A DNA stretch of 64,000 bases from an uncultured Bacteroidales bacterium (GTDB lineage Bacteria; Bacteroidota; Bacteroidia; Bacteroidales; FEN-979): positions 186,001 through 250,000 of the forward strand of contig CAIRDP010000054.1 of assembly GCA_903877385.1 (NCBI GenBank). Reading direction: 5' to 3'. Made by a program: the position numbers and the translations under genes. A model generated the notes under the pieces. It ran no database searches and had not been told where the DNA came from. It was given only the letters and a program-made list of their open reading frames with translations. This document shows, one piece after another, positions 56,982 to 64,000 of this stretch (the first letter of the stretch is position 1; the number at the start of each line of letters is the position of its first letter).

Positions 56982-57953
56982 ATGGCACCCATCAGTATTT
57001 ATATCGTTGAAGATGAGTTGATTATCGCTCATGACCTAAGAGCGAAGTTAACAGAATTCGGTTATGTAATCCTGGGCATTGATACAAAAGGAGAAAATGC
57101 AGTCGAAAATATTGCGGGCTTAAAGGAACAAAAGAAAGAACCGGATATTGTGATCATGGATGTTAAACTGGCAGGGAAAATGGATGGGATTGAAGCCGCC
57201 AGGGTTCTGACCGAAAACTACAATTGCGGCATTATCTTTCTTACTTCAATGAATAAAAGCGAGGTATTTGCCAAGTCTTTCTCACTAAAACCTTATGCTT
57301 ACCTGTTCAAACCGGTTGATATTGACCAGATCAGGGCTGCCATTGAAGTTGCCAATTACCAGAGGAACCTTGAAATAACCAATGAGCGCATCATCTCAGA
57401 ATTGAAAAACGAGATCGAACAGCGGAAGAAAGTCGAGAAAGAACGCAACCAGAGGCTTCAGGAAAGGATCAGGGCCGAGCAGAAAGTGAATCAGCTGTTA
57501 AAGCAGAAGCACCAGATGGAACTTGATCTAATCAACCGCGAACTTGCCACCTCGTCAATCTTCATCAGCCAGAAAAATAAAATCATCGGTTTGATCAAGA
57601 AGGATATCAACCGCCTGCTGAAAAACGAAAAGATTATAACGAGGAACGAGATCGCAAAGGTGCTGAAGACCATTGACGACAATATCAAATTTGACAACGA
57701 CTGGTACAGGATCAAGGCTCATTTTGAAAAGATCCATCCCGGGTTTTTCGACCGCCTTCGTAAAGTGTATCCGCAGTTAACTCCCAACGATCATAAATTA
57801 TGCGCACTGTTGAGGATGAACCTGAATACCAAGGAAATTGCACATATTCTTAAGATCACAGCTCCCAGCACCGAAATCTCACGTATAAGGCTTAGGAAAA
57901 AGCTGAACCTGAACAAGGGGACTAACCTCACACAGTATATCTGCGAGGTCTGA
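56982..57953 (+). CDS. response regulator with coiled coil and LuxR-like C-terminus
   Basis: 323 residues. REC domain 1-120 (YIVEDELIIAHDL, VIMDVKLAGKMDGIEAA with the Asp near 56, YLFKPVDIDQI with the Lys). Then a long coiled coil (about 130-200, RNQRLQERIRAEQKVNQLL). The C-terminus (HPGFFDRLRKVYPQLTPND, then LCALLRMNLNTKEIAHILKI and EISRIRLRKKL) is the LuxR-like HTH found at the end of many Bacteroidota sensor-regulator proteins. It should bind DNA as a dimer through the coiled coil. No cognate kinase is adjacent; it follows ackA by 18 nt. Confidence 0.88.
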   Translation: MAPISIYIVEDELIIAHDLRAKLTEFGYVILGIDTKGENAVENIAGLKEQKKEPDIVIMDVKLAGKMDGIEAARVLTENYNCGIIFLTSMNKSEVFAKSFSLKPYAYLFKPVDIDQIRAAIEVANYQRNLEITNERIISELKNEIEQRKKVEKERNQRLQERIRAEQKVNQLLKQKHQMELDLINRELATSSIFISQKNKIIGLIKKDINRLLKNEKIITRNEIAKVLKTIDDNIKFDNDWYRIKAHFEKIHPGFFDRLRKVYPQLTPNDHKLCALLRMNLNTKEIAHILKITAPSTEISRIRLRKKLNLNKGTNLTQYICEV

Positions 57954-57956
57954 GAC

Positions 57957-58700
57957 TTACGAGAGACTGTCGGCCATCTCGTCGCTGATGAGGAGATTGT
58001 GAAAGACATTTTGAACGTCTTCGTCCTCTTCGAGAATATCTATCAGCTTAAGCGCTTTACGTGTTGAATCTTCTTCAAGTGTGACATAGGATTTCGGGAT
58101 CCTTTGCAGGGAGGCGCTTTCAGGTTCTATATTCATGGACTCAAGCTTCTTCATCATTGAACCGAAGTCCTCCATTGCTGTTGTAACCGAAAAAGTATCC
58201 TCTTCCACGGAAATATCTTCGGCACCGGCGTCGATCAGTTCCATTTCAAAATCATCCTGAACCAGGTCCCCTTTTGGAATGTCAAAAACGCCCTTGCGGT
58301 CGAACAGGTATGCAAGTGAACCGTTGGTCCCTAACTCCCCTCCGTGCTTATTGAAATGTGCCCTGATGTTCGAAACCGTTCTCTGAAGGTTGTCGGTGGT
58401 ACATTCCACGAAGATTGCTATCCCGTGAGGCCCTTTGCCTTCGTAAGTTGTTTCAAGCAGTATTGCTGAGTCTTTTTCGGTGCCCTTATTAATAGCCCTC
58501 TGTATGGTTTCCTTAGGCATTGATGCACCCTTTGCATTGGCAATCGCAAGGCGAAGCCTGGGATTTCCGTCAGGATCAGGGCCGCCTTCTTTTACCGCTA
58601 TTGTTATATCTTTGATAATTTTCGAAAAGTGCTTAGAACGTTTTGCATCCAAAGCTCCCTTTTTACGCTTTATCGTGGACCATTTATTGTGACCTGACAT
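57957..58700 (-). CDS. YebC/PmpR-family regulatory protein
   Basis: 247 residues, normal length. N-terminus MSGHNKWSTIKRKKGALDAK is the family hallmark. The body has the MPKETIQRAINKG and EGKGPHGIAIFVECTTDN motifs. Members bind DNA in some bacteria; in others YebC/TACO1 relieves ribosome stalling at proline-rich stretches. It is convergent with the response regulator gene, 3 nt apart. Confidence 0.95.
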   Translation of the reverse strand: MSGHNKWSTIKRKKGALDAKRSKHFSKIIKDITIAVKEGGPDPDGNPRLRLAIANAKGASMPKETIQRAINKGTEKDSAILLETTYEGKGPHGIAIFVECTTDNLQRTVSNIRAHFNKHGGELGTNGSLAYLFDRKGVFDIPKGDLVQDDFEMELIDAGAEDISVEEDTFSVTTAMEDFGSMMKKLESMNIEPESASLQRIPKSYVTLEEDSTRKALKLIDILEEDEDVQNVFHNLLISDEMADSLS

Positions 58701-58798
58701 ACTGTAATTGTTTGTAAATTAACAATGAATAATCTGATCTGCCGGAAATTTCACCTCAAAATTAGTAAAAAAAACGCAGATGATACAAAAACGATTGG

Positions 58799-58806
58799 TA
58801 ATTTTG
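58799..58806 (+). promoter_or_regulatory. -7 box TAATTTTG for the Ig-like lipoprotein gene
   Basis: TAATTTTG lies 29 nt before the ATG at 58836. The upstream region is A-rich without a TTTG at the -33 distance. Confidence 0.4.
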
Positions 58807-58835
58807 GAAGCTAATAAACCCTTACTGCTGTTTCT

Positions 58836-60641
58836 ATGAAACATTCCAGGATTTCTATATCTCTTTTGGTTTTATCCCTGTGTTTGCTGCTGCTTTCTTG
58901 TGCCAACCCGGTAGCACCTGAAGGCGGCCCCAAGGATACTAAACCTCCAAAAGTGCTGAAATCAGACCCCCCGGATTTCTCGGCTAACTTTAAAGACAAC
59001 AGCATTAAAATTGATTTTGATGAATTCATTGCCCTTAAAAACCAGGCCGCCGAAGTCAACGTCTCCCCTCCTCTCAAAACCCTTCCCGACCTTAAACTCA
59101 GAGGAAAAAGCCTTATTGTGAAGATTGATGACACCCTTGCCGCCAATACCACCTACAGCATCGACTTTGGCAAATCCATTTCCGATATTACCGAGAACAA
59201 TATACTTACAGGATTTTCTTATACCTTCAGCACCGGTCCTTACATTGATTCCCTAAGCCTTCGCGGGAATGTTATGAATGCATTTGATCTGACCACTCCT
59301 AAGGATGTGTTTGCCTTGCTTTATATCGACCGCTGCGACACTATTCCCATGGATTCACTGCCTATGAAGGTCAAGCCATATTATGTGACAAAAATAAATG
59401 AGAAAGGGGAATTCCAGTTTCACAACCTGAGATCTTCGCCCATGAAACTTACAGCCCTGGCCGATCTGAACGGCAACCTGATTTTTGACCAGGCTACCGA
59501 GAAAGTTGCGTTCAGCGACAGCCTGGTACATCCGTATTATATCCCTAAACCAAAAATAGATTCTTCTACTCTTAAAAAGGACAGCCTGAAGGCTGGAACA
59601 GATACAGTCAGGATTAAAGCAAAGGAAACGGCCAGCCTTAAAAGAAAAATAAAAATTGCAGCGGATACAACGAAAAAGGATACTGCAGCGAAGCCAGCTG
59701 CTTTTCCTGATCATCTTTTGCTCTTATTTGATGATGCTGATTCAATACAGAGGATCCAGAAATCCCTGCTTGTAAAAAAAGGGCTTGTCCTCCTGGTCTT
59801 CCGTTTTCCAATTAAGGCACCCAAACTTAAGCCATTGAATTGTGACACTGCAAAGCAATGGGCATTAACTGAATATACTCCTCGTAAGGACTCCGTCTAC
59901 CTCTGGCTGACAGACCCGGAAATGGACTCCCTGATAGTACAGGTTTCAAGTGCAGGCAAAGTACTCGATACGCTTAAAATGGACGTGAGTTCGAAAAATT
60001 CCACTTCTTCCAAAAAGAAGGAACCCGTCAAAAGCTATCTTGTGGTAAGTAATAATACCATTGCTGCAACCCTGAACCAGTTTGCAGGGAATTTCACCCT
60101 CACTTTCTCCTATCCGATCGCCTCTGCCAAACTGAAGCGGATCCGTCTGTTACAGGAAAAGGATACTCTGAAGCCAAAAGTATATTTTGCCGATAGCCTG
60201 AAACGCTTGCTTTATATAGAAGCCAAATGGAAAGAAGATAAAAACTACTCCGTCTTTATTCCTGATTCAGTATTTACAGGTATTAACGGCCTGTCCAATG
60301 ATACCATAAGGAGTTCCTTCAAAACCAGGCAGGCCAGGGAGTTCGGGAACCTGATCATGGATATCGATATAGTAAAACAACCCGGTGATTACGTTATACA
60401 ACTTCTGAACGAAAAGGATATAGTGCTGGTTGAAAGGAAAATAAATACCAGCGGAAAAATCAGGTTTGAATACCTGAACCCCGGGAAATTTAAGGTAAAA
60501 GCCATCTTTGACCGTAACCATAACGGCCGCTGGGATACAGGCAATTTTAAAAAGATGGTACAACCCGAAAAGGTCTCTTTTCTTCAAAAAACCCTTGAAA
60601 TAAGAGCAAACTGGGATGTAGAAGAAAAATGGGCCCCTTGA
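58836..60641 (+). CDS. lipoprotein with N-terminal Ig-like (Big_5) domain
   Basis: 601 residues. A type II signal peptide with Cys near 22 (LLLLSC, then ANPVAPEGGPKD). The segment KPPKVLKSDPPDFSANFKDN, followed by IKIDFDEFIALKN and TYSIDFGKSISDITENN, is the Bacteroidota Big_5 (Ig-like) start; the family is often called Ig-like domain-containing lipoprotein. The central part (190-300) is K/T/D-rich and low in structure. A closing beta-rich domain has NPGKFKVKAIFDRNHNGRWD, a prealbumin-like turn. Periplasmic or outer-membrane anchored; function unknown. Confidence 0.8.
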   Translation: MKHSRISISLLVLSLCLLLLSCANPVAPEGGPKDTKPPKVLKSDPPDFSANFKDNSIKIDFDEFIALKNQAAEVNVSPPLKTLPDLKLRGKSLIVKIDDTLAANTTYSIDFGKSISDITENNILTGFSYTFSTGPYIDSLSLRGNVMNAFDLTTPKDVFALLYIDRCDTIPMDSLPMKVKPYYVTKINEKGEFQFHNLRSSPMKLTALADLNGNLIFDQATEKVAFSDSLVHPYYIPKPKIDSSTLKKDSLKAGTDTVRIKAKETASLKRKIKIAADTTKKDTAAKPAAFPDHLLLLFDDADSIQRIQKSLLVKKGLVLLVFRFPIKAPKLKPLNCDTAKQWALTEYTPRKDSVYLWLTDPEMDSLIVQVSSAGKVLDTLKMDVSSKNSTSSKKKEPVKSYLVVSNNTIAATLNQFAGNFTLTFSYPIASAKLKRIRLLQEKDTLKPKVYFADSLKRLLYIEAKWKEDKNYSVFIPDSVFTGINGLSNDTIRSSFKTRQAREFGNLIMDIDIVKQPGDYVIQLLNEKDIVLVERKINTSGKIRFEYLNPGKFKVKAIFDRNHNGRWDTGNFKKMVQPEKVSFLQKTLEIRANWDVEEKWAP

Positions 60642-60653
60642 AAAATCATGCGC

Positions 60654-60956
60654 CTAAGCCTCGACACATTGGTTGATGCAGTCGATCACCTGGGTTAAAG
60701 TTGTAATTTTCAGTGAGTAAAATATCATCTTACCATCCCTCTTTGATTCGAGAATACCCTTATTCTTCAGAATGTTCAGATGATGAGAGGCCGATGCCTG
60801 TTCAATGTTCAGGTTCTCGTAAATCTCAGTAACCGTAAGTTTCTTGTTATCAGTGAGAAGGTCGATAATAGCAATACGCATTGGATGAGCCATGGCCCTG
60901 AGTTTACTGGCGGCTGTTTCCAGCTTCTGGAGGTCTAGTGTAGGTTTCTTCTTCAT
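60654..60956 (-). CDS. ArsR-family transcriptional regulator
   Basis: 100 residues from the ATG at 60956. A winged HTH with the ArsR-type core: AMAHPMRIAIIDLLTDNKKLT near 22-42 and recognition helix NIEQASASHHLNILKNKGIL near 52-71, then SKRDGKMIFYSLKI (wing). No metal-binding Cys pair is in the usual helix position; only the tail has cysteines (INQCVEA and one in DCIN). The effector is therefore unclear. It is convergent with the Ig-like lipoprotein gene. Confidence 0.9.
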   Translation of the reverse strand: MKKKPTLDLQKLETAASKLRAMAHPMRIAIIDLLTDNKKLTVTEIYENLNIEQASASHHLNILKNKGILESKRDGKMIFYSLKITTLTQVIDCINQCVEA

Positions 60957-60982
60957 GGTAATCAAGGTTTTAAATTTCCACG

Positions 60983-60990
60983 CAAAGATA
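60983..60990 (-). promoter_or_regulatory. -7 box TATCTTTG for the ArsR gene
   Basis: On the minus strand TATCTTTG lies 26 nt before the ArsR ATG. A TTTA 20 bp upstream is only a partial -33 element. The spacer to ade (60991-61034) has no other clear site. Confidence 0.4.
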
Positions 60991-61034
60991 AAAAGAATAT
61001 TGCACTCTCCTAAATATGTAGATGTTTTTTTCTG

Positions 61035-62672
61035 TTAAATTATAAACAGTTCAGTAAAAGCGAAGTTTTTACCATCGAAAAGGCCCCGGTCGCTGAGTTT
61101 GAGGCTGGGAATAACAAGCAAGGCCATAAATGAGAGGGTCATAAAAGGAGAGCGTAAACAGCTCCCCAGTGATTTCGCCAGTTTGTCCATCCGCCGGTAT
61201 TTTTCTGCCACACTATATCCGTCCTCAACTGTCATGATACCTGCAAAAGGCATCGGCAGGACCTCCTCAGTATCACCATCCACCACGGAGATCCCTCCCC
61301 TGTTTTTGATGATGAGATTAATCGCCCGTATTATTGATTCGTCATCTGTTCCGGCCGCGACAATATTATGACTGTCATGGGCAACACAGGAAGCTATTGC
61401 CCCCCGCTTCAGACCCAGGCCCTTGATAAATCCTATTCCTGCAAGGCTTTCCGAGTACCTGTTTTTAACTGTAAGCTTGAGGATATCCCTGTCGGGATCG
61501 CTCACGGTAAAACCATTGACAAGTCGGGGCTCAACTTCAAGGATGCCTGTAATCAGCTGACCGTCATATGCCTCCTGTACGCGGATCCTGCTTCCCCGGG
61601 GCCTGAGCTGTATACTTTCAGGTGAAACCGGCCCTATGTTGAAGTTATTGAATGGGATTTCGCTTACGGGCTCTATCAGGGTCTTGCCTGATGCTGCAAC
61701 CTTGATGCCCTTAACCCAAGTCTCCAAAATATTGAAATCCTTCAGGTTATCAGCAATTATAAAATCCGCATCATCACCTTCCCTCAACAGTCCTACGTCC
61801 AGTTTATAATGATTCACAGGATTTAAAGTACACGCCCTGAGAACATTAAATAAATCCAGGCCCATTGCCAGCGCCCTCTTCACCAGCTCATTGATATGTC
61901 CTTCGGCAAGATCATCGGGATGCTTGTCGTCACTGCAGAACATCACCATATCGGGAAATTCATCAATAAGTCCCGACAGTTCCCCGAAATTTTTAGCAGC
62001 GCTTCCCTCCCTTATAAGGATCTTCATCCCCAGCATTATTTTGCCAAGTGCTTCTTCCTTTGTAAAGCACTCATGATCGGTGTTGATTCCTGCATTAATA
62101 TACCTGGCTGCATCATCGCCCGTCAGTCCGGGAGCATGGCCGTCGACTGGCTTCCCATATTCAGCGGCAAGCCGGATCTTCTCAATAACCTCTGGATCTT
62201 CAAACAACACACCGGGAAAATTCATCATCTCTGAAAGGTATTTCACTTCCTTCATCGATAGCAACTCCTTTAACTCTTTTATACCAAGCCTGGCCCCCGA
62301 AGTTTCAAACGATGTGGCAGGCACGCAGGAAGAGGCTCCGAAATTGAATTTAAACGGGACCTTGCTTCCATTCTCTATCATGAATTTTATTCCCGGCACT
62401 CCAAGCACATTAGCTATCTCATGGGGGTCCGAAACAGTTGCGACAGTGCCATGGACCACTGCCAGCCTGGCAAATTCCGAAGGAATCAGCATGGAACTCT
62501 CGATATGGATGTGGGCATCGATCAGGCCGGGAAGAATATAATGATCCCCGGCTGCCGGGCCTTCGCTGACCTTTTTGATAATACCGTTCTCAACGAGGAT
62601 ACTGCCCCTGAAAATCCTTTTCCCTGCAACATCCACGATGTTGCCGGAGACTGTGAAGTTTGCTGTTCCCAT
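61035..62672 (-). CDS. ade: adenine deaminase
   Basis: 545 residues. Converts adenine to hypoxanthine, which hpt (38 kb) can then salvage. Amidohydrolase-fold motifs: ILPGLIDAHIHIESSMLIP near 46-64 with the HxH metal pair, DPHEIANVLG, GHAPGLTGDDAARYINAGI, MFCSDDKHPDD near 245 and the C-terminal SCVAHDSHNIVAAGTDDESI. The length is normal for the family. It is 27 nt downstream of rlmN in the same direction. Confidence 0.95.
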   Translation of the reverse strand: MGTANFTVSGNIVDVAGKRIFRGSILVENGIIKKVSEGPAAGDHYILPGLIDAHIHIESSMLIPSEFARLAVVHGTVATVSDPHEIANVLGVPGIKFMIENGSKVPFKFNFGASSCVPATSFETSGARLGIKELKELLSMKEVKYLSEMMNFPGVLFEDPEVIEKIRLAAEYGKPVDGHAPGLTGDDAARYINAGINTDHECFTKEEALGKIMLGMKILIREGSAAKNFGELSGLIDEFPDMVMFCSDDKHPDDLAEGHINELVKRALAMGLDLFNVLRACTLNPVNHYKLDVGLLREGDDADFIIADNLKDFNILETWVKGIKVAASGKTLIEPVSEIPFNNFNIGPVSPESIQLRPRGSRIRVQEAYDGQLITGILEVEPRLVNGFTVSDPDRDILKLTVKNRYSESLAGIGFIKGLGLKRGAIASCVAHDSHNIVAAGTDDESIIRAINLIIKNRGGISVVDGDTEEVLPMPFAGIMTVEDGYSVAEKYRRMDKLAKSLGSCLRSPFMTLSFMALLVIPSLKLSDRGLFDGKNFAFTELFII

Positions 62673-62699
62673 ATGTGTTATCCTTAAATGCGCCTTTCG

Positions 62700-63752
62700 T
62701 TATTTATTTTTCCCTGCCAGCTGCCCGCAGGCGGCGTCTATGTCTTTCCCCCGGCTTATACGGATATTGACAACCATGTTTTTCTTCTCAAGAAAACCTG
62801 CAAATGCATTCAGTTTCTCAGGTTCTGAACGGTACAGGCCGGTTCCTTCAACTTCATTGTATTCCAGAAGATTGACTTTGACCGGGAAATTCCTGCAGAA
62901 AACAGCAAGTTCACTTGCATCGGCCAGGGAATCGTTGACATCCCTGAAAAGAATGTATTCTATGGTAAATCGTTTCCCGGTTTCTTTATAGTAATACTTC
63001 AGCGCGTCCTTAAGCTCTTCAACAGTATGCTTCATGTTAAAGGGGACCAGCCTGTTCCTTTTTTCATTGAAGGCAGAATGCAGAGAAAGGGCGAACTGGC
63101 ATTTCAGCCCTTCATCTGCCATCTGACGTATCATTTTAGGAATCCCCAGGCTTGAAATGGTTACCCTCTGGGGCGACATTCCCATGCCATCGGCAGACGT
63201 TACCATTTCAACGGATTTTTTTACATTTTCATAGTTGAGCAAAGGCTCCCCCATTCCCATATAAACGATGTTTGACAGGCCGGCATTGCTGATGCTTTGT
63301 TTTAATGCCAGTGAATTCAGGCAGGCAGCCTGGTCAAAGATCTCGCCCGGGCTCAGGTTCCTCTTGAACCCCAGCTGCCCGGTCGCGCAGAAAACACAGC
63401 CTAAAGGACATCCCACCTGGGAAGAAACACAGGCTGTAAACCTTCCTCCCGAAGGAATGAGCACCCCTTCGACCATGGTATCATCATGGAGCCTGAACCC
63501 GATCTTGATGGTACCATCCCTGCTTTCCTGTGTTTTTTCGGGTATCGCTTTATAAAAAGTAAAATTGCTTTTCAGCAATCCCCGGCAGGTTTTCGGGATA
63601 TCCGTCATTTCATCGAAGGATGCGCCCTGCTTTTTCCACAGCCAGTCAAAAACCTGGGCACCCCTGAAAGGCTTTTCTTTATGGACGATAAAAAATGACT
63701 TTATTTCTTCGGGTGAAAGATCACGGATGTCGGAAATCAGTTTACCACTCAT
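62700..63752 (-). CDS. rlmN: 23S rRNA (adenine2503-C2)-methyltransferase RlmN
   Basis: 350 residues from the ATG at 63752 (MSGKLISDIRDLSPEEIKSF); the longer frame begins at a TTG. Radical-SAM methyltransferase of 23S rRNA A2503 and tRNA A37. The 4Fe-4S motif is CPLGCVFCATGQLGF near 118-132. The substrate-contact NIVYMGMGEPLLNYE, FALSLHSAFNEKR and the late Cys near 337 (DAACGQLAGK) with the methyl-carrier role are present. It overlaps the upstream DUF4468-type gene by 11 nt. Confidence 0.96.
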   Translation of the reverse strand: MSGKLISDIRDLSPEEIKSFFIVHKEKPFRGAQVFDWLWKKQGASFDEMTDIPKTCRGLLKSNFTFYKAIPEKTQESRDGTIKIGFRLHDDTMVEGVLIPSGGRFTACVSSQVGCPLGCVFCATGQLGFKRNLSPGEIFDQAACLNSLALKQSISNAGLSNIVYMGMGEPLLNYENVKKSVEMVTSADGMGMSPQRVTISSLGIPKMIRQMADEGLKCQFALSLHSAFNEKRNRLVPFNMKHTVEELKDALKYYYKETGKRFTIEYILFRDVNDSLADASELAVFCRNFPVKVNLLEYNEVEGTGLYRSEPEKLNAFAGFLEKKNMVVNIRISRGKDIDAACGQLAGKNK

Positions 63753-64000
63753 CCTTCTTGACAACAGTTGGTTTCATTTTTTCTTTCAGGGTCGAAACCA
63801 GCCTTTGCATGGTGGTATCAACCTGGTAAAGATAAGAATCCCAATTGGAATTATATGCCGGGTCCTCTTTATTCAACCATTTTTCTATAGGGTACCTCGA
63901 GGCCATTTTCAGGCTGAAATCTGTAATTGTATAACGGAAACGATTTTCCTTGAACTCTATTTTAATCGTGTACAGCACAATATTGCCTTCCAGTTTACTC
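63742..64000 (-). CDS. C-terminal part of a DUF4468-like protein (cut by window edge)
   Basis: 86 codons, open to the right edge of the window, so the start is missing. The visible segment SKLEGNIVLYTIKIEFKENR followed by FRYTITDF resembles the C-terminal strand pair of DUF4468 (TBP-like fold) proteins of Bacteroidota, which usually have a signal peptide. The tail is a long charged helix (QVDTTMQRLVSTLKEKMKPT). It ends inside rlmN by 11 nt and should be co-transcribed with it. Confidence 0.6.
   Translation of the reverse strand, partial: SKLEGNIVLYTIKIEFKENRFRYTITDFSLKMASRYPIEKWLNKEDPAYNSNWDSYLYQVDTTMQRLVSTLKEKMKPTVVKKDEW

Overview
The window is a chromosomal segment of a member of the Bacteroidota, most likely a Bacteroidales-type heterotroph. 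The evidence is a type IX secretion (T9SS) sorting tail at 2.3-3.1 kb, a LruC-domain surface lipoprotein, DUF4271 next to hemD, a CCDC81-type HU/SPOR protein, an S46 dipeptidyl-peptidase, split methylmalonyl-CoA mutase subunits, and many promoters with the Bacteroidota -7 box TAnnTTTG. I see no rRNA, tRNA, CRISPR array, insertion sequence or prophage. The coding is dense, and both window edges cut a gene.

Layout. 0-6.3 kb: secreted and lipoprotein genes plus dnaK, all minus except one small lipoprotein. 6.4-13 kb (+): panB, an RluA-type pseudouridine synthase, DUF4271, hemD, rnpA-yidD, an S41 protease and a ChaN-like protein. 13-16.5 kb (-): mnmA, an M28 peptidase and gtrA. 16.9-20.1 kb (+): a 1063-residue LruC/Ig-repeat surface protein. 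20.1-23.7 kb (-): an M1 aminopeptidase and an MFS transporter. 23.8-29.7 kb (+): a compact run of histidine kinase, NarL-type regulator, panC, panD, a flippase-like membrane protein, a rfaE2-like gene, radA and a flavin-binding protein, several of which overlap. 29.8-35.4 kb (+): two tandem KimA-like potassium transporters, a CbpA-type J-protein and a small exported protein. 35.4-38.3 kb (-): hpt-adk-obg-PAP2, divergent from purE. 38.9-47.2 kb (-): mutA, a lone receiver, a hybrid kinase, a porin-like protein, mutB and an O-methyltransferase. 47.5-53.8 kb: an epimerase (+) facing the operon dNK-kdsB-HU/SPOR-trmB-S46 (-). 54-64 kb: GH3 protein, ackA with a response regulator, yebC, an Ig-like lipoprotein, an ArsR regulator, and DUF4468-rlmN-ade.

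Most genes are housekeeping or typical of the phylum. Several points are less ordinary. Three intergenic spacers (10.15, 13.43 and 36.02 kb) are built on a strict 7-nt register. Two of them form inverted arms separated by exactly four heptads, with no phase slip across the whole array. The two mutase subunits enclose a complete signalling and outer-membrane cassette. The tandem permeases keep the ion-site residues I recall for KimA. MnmA lacks the usual second catalytic cysteine. dnaK has a sigma-54-like element with direct repeats upstream in a 10-bp phase.

Limits: family calls come from motif and length recognition by eye, without database searches. Residue numbers are approximate, and promoters and terminators are pattern matches only.
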